Shown piece by piece: positions 48,736 to 56,412 of a stretch of 64,000 bases of DNA (positions are counted from its first letter, which is position 1; each line of letters opens with the position of its first letter). The position numbers were made by a program, and so were the translations under genes. The DNA is from DASYQD01 sp036005845. Lineage in GTDB: Bacteria > Acidobacteriota > Thermoanaerobaculia > Multivoradales > JAIOJS01. The stretch lies in the NCBI GenBank assembly GCA_036005845.1, contig DASYQD010000150.1:1-64000 (forward strand). Reading direction: 5' to 3'. The notes beneath the pieces were generated by a model that was not told the DNA's origin, searched no databases, and saw only the letters and a list, made by a program, of their open reading frames with translations.

Positions 48736-50028
48736 TCACTCGGCGATCTTCACCCCGGCCAGCAGCGCGATCGCGCCGCCCGTCGTCTGCATGGCGTTGA
48801 AGCCCAGACGGAAGTCCTTGTCGGAGAAGGTCGAGTAGACGTCGATCGGCTGGTGCCAGGTCGGGTTCCAGCCGGCGCCGGTCTGCATACCGCGCTCGTT
48901 CTCGCGCAGGCTCAGCGCCGGCACGAAGTCCATGAACGGCGTCGAGTCGGTGTTGGTCATGTGCGGGCCGACGGCGGCGGGGTAGTCGGAGGCGAACTTC
49001 TCGTTGGCGGCGCGGAAGAAGAAGGCCAGCTTCATCGCCTCCCCGGCGCGCAGCGCCGTCGACTGGAACTCGACGTTGACGTCGGCCTCCGGCCGCTGCT
49101 CCGGGTTCCACGTGCCGTCGGCGCGCGGCATGCCGTGGTCCCACATCATCATGTCGTGCTGGATCATCGCCAGCCACTTCGGCTCCGGATAGCGTCCCGA
49201 CCCCGGCGGGTCCTCTTTCCCCTGCAGGCCGGCGCGCTGCTCGACGTAGGCCTTGGCACCGTTCAACCCCGTCTCCTCGTTGTTCCACAGCGCGAAGCGG
49301 ATGCTGCGCTCGGTCTGCACGTCCGGCATGCTGAAGATGCGCGCCAGCTCCATGACGAGCGCCGTACCCGAGCCGTCATCGTTCGCTGCTTCGCCCCAGC
49401 CGTGCCCGTCCATGTGCGCGCCGACGATGTACATCTCCTCCGGGTGCGTCGACCCGACTTTGGTGCAGTAAACCTCCTCGCGCGGGCCGTTGGTCGCGGG
49501 CTCCTTGTTGAGCTCGCGCAGCTTCGCGTCGGGCTGCGCGTTGGGGTCGGTGTTCACGCCGGTTTGCCGCTGGATGCCGCGGTAGCGCGAGCCGCCGGGG
49601 CCGAGACGCACCTCGTCGCTCTTGATGATGGGATCGAACGGCTTCTGCTCGGCTGCTGGGGAAGGCGTCGCGGTCGCGCTCGGAGACGCCGTCGGTCGCG
49701 CGGGCGGGTCGTAGACGTAGCGGATCCGCTCCGTCGGGCATCCGTAGCTGCGCAACTGCGCCTCGATCCAATCCACCGCCTTCCGGTTGCGCTCCGTGCC
49801 CTGCCGCCGGTCGCCGAACTGCGTCAGGCCCTTGATCGTCGCCTTGTACTTCTCGACGTCGAGCCGCGCGAGCAGCTTGCGCGCCATGGCGTCCTGCGGA
49901 TCTTCCGCGGTCGGCTTGCTGCCGCCCTGCTGGGCCATGACGGGAGGGGCGGCGCTTAGCGCGAGGACCATCGCTGCCCCCATCAACAGCCGGCCTGCCA
50001 TCGTGGTTCGAAGTGTGACGTCGAGCAT
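48736..50028 (-). CDS. Secreted M28-family zinc aminopeptidase
   Basis: A 430-residue exported enzyme with a signal peptide (about 1-32, ending VMA). The catalytic core has the M28 co-catalytic zinc ligands: His and Asp in GAHMDGHG, Asp in EAANDDGSG, Glu-Glu in NNEETGLNG and His in the late TWHQPID. A Pro/Ser/Thr/Ala insertion (about 115-135) and another loop before the core lengthen the N-terminal part. M28 enzymes release N-terminal residues from peptides and are very common in Acidobacteriota. GGAGG precedes the ATG at good distance. Confidence 0.9.
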   Translation of the reverse strand: MLDVTLRTTMAGRLLMGAAMVLALSAAPPVMAQQGGSKPTAEDPQDAMARKLLARLDVEKYKATIKGLTQFGDRRQGTERNRKAVDWIEAQLRSYGCPTERIRYVYDPPARPTASPSATATPSPAAEQKPFDPIIKSDEVRLGPGGSRYRGIQRQTGVNTDPNAQPDAKLRELNKEPATNGPREEVYCTKVGSTHPEEMYIVGAHMDGHGWGEAANDDGSGTALVMELARIFSMPDVQTERSIRFALWNNEETGLNGAKAYVEQRAGLQGKEDPPGSGRYPEPKWLAMIQHDMMMWDHGMPRADGTWNPEQRPEADVNVEFQSTALRAGEAMKLAFFFRAANEKFASDYPAAVGPHMTNTDSTPFMDFVPALSLRENERGMQTGAGWNPTWHQPIDVYSTFSDKDFRLGFNAMQTTGGAIALLAGVKIAE

Positions 50029-50047
50029 GGAGTCCTCCGTCTGCTGA

Positions 50048-50395
50048 TCAGCGAAGCGCCCGCAGGCGAAGCCCGCGGACGCGGTCGAAGTCGCGGCGGT
50101 TCCTGGTCGCCAGCGCGAGACTGTGCACGACTGCTGTGGCGGCGATCAAGGCGTCCGGCAGGCGCAGGCCGCTCTCGCGCCGGATGCGGCCGGCCCGTTC
50201 GGCCACCTCGCGGTCGACCGACAGTTCGCGGAAGGGCTGGAGCAACTGACTCACCTGGTCGGAGCCCACGTTGCCAGCAAGGAGCTCGGCTCGCGTGATC
50301 ACCGAGTAGAACAATCGGTGGCGGCCCCGTTGGATCTCGTGGGCACCGCGGAGGTGGTCGATGAATACGTCGGTGTCGACGAGCAGGTCAGCCAC
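50048..50395 (-). CDS. vapC: VapC toxin (PIN-domain RNase)
   Basis: A 115-residue PIN-domain protein. LVDTDVFIDHL contains the first Asp, ITRAELLAG the Glu, LRLPDALIAATAV the next Asp and LATRNRRDFDRVRGL the end motif, so the nuclease site is intact. It is short but within the range of VapC toxins. It overlaps its antitoxin gene by 8 nt and is translated after it. Confidence 0.92.
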   Translation of the reverse strand: MADLLVDTDVFIDHLRGAHEIQRGRHRLFYSVITRAELLAGNVGSDQVSQLLQPFRELSVDREVAERAGRIRRESGLRLPDALIAATAVVHSLALATRNRRDFDRVRGLRLRALR

Positions 50396-50609
50396 GATCC
50401 CACTCGTCGCGACTGGGCACTTCGAGACCGGGCAGGGCGCCGAACGTTGCCTTCAGAACGGCGTCGGGGTTCGGTGCCCGGTCCTCGAGGTATTCGTCGA
50501 GCGCCAGCCGAACGATCTCGGCCAGGCTGCGTCCCGAGCTCGCAGCCATCTCGTCGATGCGCTCGCGCTGGGCCGGCGTCAAATAGACCTGAGTGCGTGT
50601 CGCGGGCAT
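50388..50609 (-). CDS. vapB: VapB-type antitoxin (ribbon-helix-helix/CopG-like)
   Basis: A 73-residue protein. RTQVYLTPAQRERIDEMAAS with GRSLAEIVRLALDEYL is a ribbon-helix-helix DNA-binding domain; the C-terminal LPGLEVPSRDEWDRG would neutralise the toxin. Its ATG lies 7 nt after a TATGCT box and no Shine-Dalgarno is visible, so the operon is probably leaderless. The gene order antitoxin-toxin with an 8-nt overlap is standard. Confidence 0.9.
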   Translation of the reverse strand: MPATRTQVYLTPAQRERIDEMAASSGRSLAEIVRLALDEYLEDRAPNPDAVLKATFGALPGLEVPSRDEWDRG

Positions 50610-50616
50610 ACAGCAC

Positions 50617-50622
50617 AGCATA
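50617..50622 (-). promoter_or_regulatory. -10 box (TATGCT) of the vapBC operon at 50.4 kb
   Basis: It ends 7 nt before the vapB ATG. Confidence 0.5.
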
Positions 50623-50726
50623 CAGCATCGCGCCACCCCACGCGGCGATGAGCCGTGCGACGCGGGGATGGCGCGTACTGGAGTGAGCGTCGTCGCAGAC
50701 GCGCCGGACCAGAAAGAGGGGATGCC

Positions 50727-51083
50727 ATGAAGAAGCTGATCGTCGCCGTGGTGCTGGCTCTCGCGTTCGTCGCCTTCTTGCCTCGCCCCGCCGCAGCCGG
50801 GATCTGGGAGAACGGCAACTGGCAGAACGGCATCTGGGAAAACGGGATCCGGGCCAACGGCATTTGGGAGAACGGTATTTGGCAGAACGGTATTTGGGAG
50901 AACGGCATCTGGGACAACGGGATCTGGGAGAACGGGTTCCGGCAGAACGGCACCCTCGACACTCGAGTCTTCCCGCCCCGTGAGCCTCGCGCCACCGGCC
51001 CTCGGTGCGCCGCGGCCCGCGTCGACTTCTCCGCGGTGCCGCTCGCCGGCGTCACCGTGCGCCTCCCGCAAGCGGCGCGCTGA
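50727..51083 (+). CDS. Secreted Trp-rich pentapeptide (GIWEN) repeat protein
   Basis: A 118-residue protein of no family I can name. A clear signal peptide (1-24, KKLIVAVVLALAFVAF...AAA) is followed by ten tandem pentapeptides of consensus G-I-W-(E/Q/D)-N (residues 25-74), eight of them with Trp and two with Arg in that place. The C-terminal ~44 residues are Pro/Arg-rich with a single Cys. The regular five-residue period suggests a solenoid or surface-binding strand, unlike the A(D/N)Lxx pentapeptide family. The downstream gene encodes an ADYC-type exported protein, which could be a partner. AGAGGGG precedes the start. Confidence 0.75.
   Translation: MKKLIVAVVLALAFVAFLPRPAAAGIWENGNWQNGIWENGIRANGIWENGIWQNGIWENGIWDNGIWENGFRQNGTLDTRVFPPREPRATGPRCAAARVDFSAVPLAGVTVRLPQAAR
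50799..50948 (+). repeat. Ten tandem 15-bp units coding for GIWEN pentapeptides
   Basis: The unit is close to GGCATCTGGGAGAAC; copies differ by few bases, mostly silent or Glu/Gln/Asp changes, which suggests expansion by duplication with the frame kept. Confidence 0.85.
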
Positions 51084-51117
51084 GCGCGCCGCCGATGGCG
51101 GAAAAGGGGAGGCCGTC

Positions 51118-51859
51118 TTGCGCAACCGGGTGCACGCCGTCGTTGTGCTCGCCTCGCTGGGTTTCGTGGGCGCCTCGCCGGCTTCTCCATCCGCGGCGGC
51201 TTCGGCCGGACCGCAGCTCACCGTCGAGGGCACCTCCTTCGTGCTCCGGAACCCCGACGGCACCGAGTTGCGCAGCGCACAGCTCGTCGGTGCCGAGCTC
51301 GACCTGGGCGACGGCGTCGAGGTGCGCATCGACGCGGTGCGCCCCGATCCCGGCGACAAGAGCGGCGAGACGCTGCTCCACGCGCTGAGCGTGCGCGGCG
51401 CGGACGGCTGGACCTCGCTCTGCGATGCCGACCGCGAAGGCAGACGCGAGGGCTTCCCGCTCGCCGGCCGCTGGGACGGGGAGGGCCGCTATCACGCCGA
51501 GGACGCCGCCACGCACTTCGCCCTGACCTGCACCAGCGGCGCCCAGGCCAAGTGCGTGCGCTTCGGCTACAAGCCGTGGAAGGCGGCGCCGGACGGTGCG
51601 CCGATGTTGCCGCTCTACGAGTCGTGCATTCACATGGTGCGCGCCAACTATTGCGGCGACGGCACGCCGACGACGCGCGACGGCACGCGGATCGACATCT
51701 TCGACCGCCACGGCGTACAGCGGCCGGAGTCGGGGCCGGAGCGTCACGCTGAAGCAACTCGCGAAGAGCTGCCCGCGGCTCGCCCCGGTGCTCGGCACGA
51801 GCTGCAGCGAAGAGTCGGCGGCCAGGCTCGGCGCCGTGCTCTTCAACCGCTCGCGCTAG
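51118..51859 (+). pseudogene. ADYC-domain exported protein, interrupted by frameshift/deletion
   Basis: A TTG start with GGGGAGG ahead opens a signal peptide (NRVHAVVVLASLGFVG) and a beta-rich domain; then CVRFGYKPWK, ESCIHMVRANYCGDG and RDGTRIDIFDRHGVQ match the ADYC domain of uncharacterised exported proteins. Around 51722-51741 the frame breaks: the expected C-terminal part (TLKQLAKSCPRL...SEESAARLGAVLFNRS) continues in the next frame to a stop at 51859, while the original frame runs as Arg-rich nonsense to 51924. About 25 residues usually found at this point also seem missing. A sequencing error cannot explain the missing part easily. It probably worked with the pentapeptide protein. Confidence 0.6.
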
Positions 51860-51910
51860 CATTCGTTCCACGACCGGGCAGTCGCGCGACGCCGTCTAGG
51901 GGAGCTCGGC

Positions 51911-53149
51911 TCAGACGGCGGTGAGCGCTTCGGCGACGCGCAGGCGCGTGGCGCGGGCGATCGGCACCACGGCGGCGACGGCGAGCACGACGAGCATCAG
52001 CGCCACGGTGCCGGCGAACGCGGCCGGCACCAGCGCCAGCTCGACGTCGATCGGCTCCACGGCGCCGGGCGGCGGCGGCATCTGCAGGTGCGAGGCGTTG
52101 ATGGCGAGCGTCACGCCCCAGCCGAGCAGGCAGCCGAGCGCGCCGCCGAGGAGGCCGAGCCAGAGCGCCTCGAGCAGCACGATGGCGGCGAGCTGGGCGC
52201 GGCTGGTGCCGATGGCGCGCAGGGTACCCAGCTCGCGCGTGCGCTCGAGCACCGCCATCAGCAGCGTGTTCGACGCCGAGAGCACGACGAGGACGAGAAT
52301 CACCGTGCCGAGGAACCAGAAGATGCCGAGGTAGAGGTTCTTCACCTGGTCGTAGAACGGCGCCCGCGCCTTCCAGTCGACGACGGCGAGCGGCGGCGCG
52401 TGGCCGGCGACGGCGCGGGCGACGGCGCGTTTGCCGGCGTCGAGCGGCACGCCGTCGCGCAGCATCACCAGCAGGTCGGAGACGCCGCTGCTCTGCAGCA
52501 GCCGCTGCGCGGTGGCGAGGTGGAGCTTGACGAAGCGGGTGTCGAGGTCTTGGACGCCGGTGGTGAGGATGCCGGCGACGCGCACGTCGAGCGCGTTGAG
52601 CGAGCCGTCGGGTGTGAGCGCGAGGAGGGTGACGACGTCGCCCGGCTTGGCGCCGAGCGACGCGGCGAGGCCGCGCGCGAGCAGCGCCGCGTCGTCGCCC
52701 TCGGCGGGCGCCGCGGCGGGGAGCGCGCTGCCGGCGCGCACCCTGGTTGTGAAGCCCATGGCGCGCTCGTGATCGGGCTCGACGCCCACCGCGACGAATG
52801 AGGCGCTCTTGCCTGCCGGCGTCGAGGCGACGCCCATCAGGTGCACGTTGGCGCCGGCGGCCGACACCTCGGGCAGTGCCTGCAGCCGCGCGCGCAACGC
52901 CTGCCAGTCGCCGAGCGCATCGCTCACCGGCCGGTCGAGCTGTCCGGGCGCCGCGGCGGCCGCGTCGGCCACTTCGAGGTGCGCCAGACCGCCGTGCACC
53001 AGCGCGCCTTCGAGGCCGCGGAAGTTGAAGAGGATGAAGCCGGCAGTGAGCACGAGCGCCGCCGTGCCGGTGCCCACCACGAGCAGCGAGATGAGCGTGC
53101 GCCGCCCATTGCGCGCCAGGTTGCGCAACGCCATCAGCGCCCACCTCAT
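51911..53149 (-). CDS. ABC transporter permease (MacB/FtsX type)
   Basis: A 412-residue membrane protein. One N-terminal helix (about 20-42), a long extracytoplasmic domain (about 45-275) and three C-terminal helices (about 280-305, 330-365, 375-405) form the MacB/LolC FtsX-type layout; ERTRELGTLRAIGTSR is the typical coupling segment. Together with the ATPase 13 nt upstream it should work in lipoprotein release or mechanical export rather than solute import. No periplasmic adaptor gene is present next to it. Confidence 0.88.
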   Translation of the reverse strand: MRWALMALRNLARNGRRTLISLLVVGTGTAALVLTAGFILFNFRGLEGALVHGGLAHLEVADAAAAAPGQLDRPVSDALGDWQALRARLQALPEVSAAGANVHLMGVASTPAGKSASFVAVGVEPDHERAMGFTTRVRAGSALPAAAPAEGDDAALLARGLAASLGAKPGDVVTLLALTPDGSLNALDVRVAGILTTGVQDLDTRFVKLHLATAQRLLQSSGVSDLLVMLRDGVPLDAGKRAVARAVAGHAPPLAVVDWKARAPFYDQVKNLYLGIFWFLGTVILVLVVLSASNTLLMAVLERTRELGTLRAIGTSRAQLAAIVLLEALWLGLLGGALGCLLGWGVTLAINASHLQMPPPPGAVEPIDVELALVPAAFAGTVALMLVVLAVAAVVPIARATRLRVAEALTAV

Positions 53150-53162
53150 CGCGCCACGCCCG

Positions 53163-53899
<737 letters not shown>

Positions 53900-53903
<4 letters not shown>

Positions 53904-55579
53904 GCGGGAGCGAGCGGCGCCGTGGGCAGAAACTTCGGCGGTCGCCGCGACTTCGTCGCCTGCTCGAAGGCGTAGGCGAAGCGGAGGAGCTTCCCTTCGC
54001 TCCACGGCGGCCCCATGAAGGAGATCCCGAGCGGCAGCCCGAACGCCCAACCGGCAGGTACGGTGACGTTGGGATAGCCGGCGACCGCGCACAAGGTCGA
54101 GCTGCCGCCGCTGCCGGAGTCGCCGTTGACGAGGTCGATGAGCCAAGCCGGACCGCCGCTCGACGCCACGATGGCATCGAGCTTGTGCTTGGCGAACGCG
54201 GCGTCGAGGCCTTCCGTGCGCGCGTGCTGCAGGCAGGCGGCGCGCGCATCGAGGTACTTCTTCTCGGCGAGCGAGCCCTTCTTCTGCGCCGCGACGAAGA
54301 TGTCCTGCCCGAAGTAGGGCATGACGGTGTCTTTGTGCGCGTCGTCGAAGGCGATCGTCTCGGCCAGCGTGTGCACCGGCGCGCCGGCGCCCAGCGAAGC
54401 GAGGTATTTGTTGAGGTCGGTCTTGAACTCGTAGAGCAGCACCTCGTACTCGGGATCGCCGATCTTGCTGCTATCGATCTCCACCGGGTCGACGACGATC
54501 GCGCCGCCGTCCCTCATCGCGGCGATCGCCTCGGCCACGCAGGCGTCGGTGAACGGGTTGCCCTGCAGCGAGCGCGGGTGGTAGATGCCGATGCGGGCGC
54601 CGCGCAGGCCGCCGGCATCGAGGAACCGCGTGTAGTCCGTCTCCGCCTTGCCGCTGCTCGCCGCCGTCGCCTCGTCGTCGGGGTCGACGCCCGTCATCGC
54701 GCCGAGCAGCGCCGTCGCGTCGGCGACGGTGCGCGCCATCGGGCCCAGCGTGTCCTGGCTGTGGGCGATGGGGATGACGCCGGTGCGGCTCGACAAGCCG
54801 AGCGTGGGCTTGAAGCCGACGACGCCGCAGCGCGAGGCCGGGGAGACGATCGAGCCGTCGGTCTCCGAGCCCACCGCGGCGGCGCAGAGGCTGGCGGCCG
54901 TCGCCGCCGCCGATCCCGAGCTGCTGCCCGACGGACAGCGGTCGAGCGCGTAGGGGTTGCGGCACTGGCCGCCGCGGCTGCTCCAGCCGCTCGAGGAGCG
55001 CTCGGAGCGGAAGTTGGCCCACTCGGACAGGTTCGCCTTGCCGAGGAAGACGGCACCGGCGGCGCGCAGGCGCGCGGCCACGAAGGCGTCGCGCGGCGGG
55101 ATCGAGCCCGCGAGCGCCAGCGAGCCTGCGGTGGTGGTGGTGCGATCGTGCGTGCCGACGTTGTCCTTGAGCAGGATCGGGATGCCATGCAGCGGCCCGC
55201 GCGGCCCCTTCTCGCGCCGCTCGCGGTCGAGCGCCTCGGCGATGGCAGGCGCATCGGGGTCGAGCTCGATGACGGCGCGCAGCTCGGGGCCCTGCATGTT
55301 GAGCTCGTGGATGCGGGCCGTGTAGGAGGCGACCAGCGAGCGCGTCGTGTATTGGCCCGATTGCATGCCCGCCTGGAGCTGGGCGATGGTGGCTTCCTCG
55401 AGCTCGAAAGGGATGACTGCGGGAGGAGCGGAGGCATTGGCGGCGACTGCGGTCGAGTCGCCGGCGGCGGCCGTGGCGAGCGCGCCGCCGCAGAGCATCA
55501 GCGTGCCGCCGGCGAGCCCCGCCTTGACGAAGGCCCGGCGTGAGAGCGCGTCGCGGTCACTCGAGTCGGAGTCGGTCAC
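53900..55579 (-). CDS. Tat-exported amidase-signature family hydrolase
   Basis: A 559-residue enzyme. The N-terminus has a twin-arginine signal (SRRAFVKAGLAGG, about 13-35) for folded export. The amidase-signature core shows the catalytic Lys in LLKDNVG, the cis-Ser in CPSGSSSGSAAA and the nucleophile Ser in SETDGSIVSPAS, so the Ser-cisSer-Lys triad is intact. Members split amide bonds of many small compounds or peptides; a secreted form suggests external substrates. GTG start with GGGAGG 6 nt ahead. The coupled ABC transporter may move its product or substrate. Confidence 0.93.
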
Positions 55580-55631
55580 GCTCGTCCTCCCTTCCGTTGC
55601 CCGGCCTGCGATCCTACGACGGGAAAACGGC

Positions 55632-55661
55632 GAAGGGAGCGGCGCCGTCGCCGCTCCCTTC
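55632..55661 (-). terminator. 13-bp hairpin terminator behind the DUF5666 lipoprotein gene
   Basis: A perfect 13-bp stem with a 4-nt loop is followed on the minus strand by GCCGTTTT. It separates this gene from the amidase operon. Confidence 0.75.
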
Positions 55662-55692
55662 TGCAAGCGTGAATCGCGTCGCGTGTCGCCGC

Positions 55693-56328
55693 TCAGTCGT
55701 CGGCGCCGTCGATCTCGGCCTTGATGGTCAGCGCCACGATCGAGCCGTCGGCTTGGCGGGTGCCGCGGCCCTCGACGCGGGGAGCGCGGTTGGCGGCCAC
55801 CGCCTTGGCGAGAGCATCCAGCGTGCGCAGGTCGCCGCGGGCGTTCCACTGCGTCTGGCCGTTGACGAGGACGCGCGTGCCGTCGACGAGCGTGATGGTC
55901 GAGCCGGCGACTGATTGCACGGTGGCTGCGAACTCGGCGCCGCCGCGCGGGGCGCGGGGCTGCTGCGGGTTGTCGCCGCCGGGGTTCTGGCGGCCGCGGC
56001 GACGCTGGCGGTGGTTGTTGTTGTCATCGGCGCCCGCCGGGTCGTCGTTGTTGCCGCCGCCCTGGTCGAGGGTGCCGTCGTCGTTGCCGCCGCCGCCACT
56101 GCCGTTACCATCGTCGGCGCCGTGGCGCTTGGCGGCGACGTCGCCGGATACGGAGGCGGTCGCGCCGTCGGCGCTCGACGAATCGGCGGCGAAGGACTTG
56201 GCGGAGTCGAAGGAGAGCGACGGCTCGGTGGGGCTCGAGTGGCCCTGCGAGCAGGCGCCGAGCACGCTGGTGGCGAGGGCGAGGGAGGCGAGCAGCAGGA
56301 GCGGGCGTTGATTCAGATGCTGGTTCAT
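55693..56328 (-). CDS. Lipoprotein with Asp/Gly/Asn-rich linker and DUF5666-like domain
   Basis: A 211-residue protein. The signal peptide ends in a lipobox (SVLGAC), so it should be lipid-anchored. A Ser/Asp/Gly/Asn-rich low-complexity stretch (about 28-120), including a basic RQRRRGRQN patch, leads to a C-terminal beta domain (about 130-205; EFAATVQSVAGSTITLVDG, VLVNGQTQW, VEGRGTRQADGSIVALTI), the DUF5666 pattern. Its role is unknown, perhaps surface binding. GAGGAG lies 5 nt before the ATG; a terminator follows. Confidence 0.85.
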   Translation of the reverse strand: MNQHLNQRPLLLLASLALATSVLGACSQGHSSPTEPSLSFDSAKSFAADSSSADGATASVSGDVAAKRHGADDGNGSGGGGNDDGTLDQGGGNNDDPAGADDNNNHRQRRRGRQNPGGDNPQQPRAPRGGAEFAATVQSVAGSTITLVDGTRVLVNGQTQWNARGDLRTLDALAKAVAANRAPRVEGRGTRQADGSIVALTIKAEIDGADD

Positions 56329-56412
56329 GGGATCTCCTCGGTTGGTGGGCGGCGGCTTCGGGCCAGGGCTTCAGGGCCTGCGAGCCGCGCGTCCGGTTTG
56401 CCTTTCACCGAG

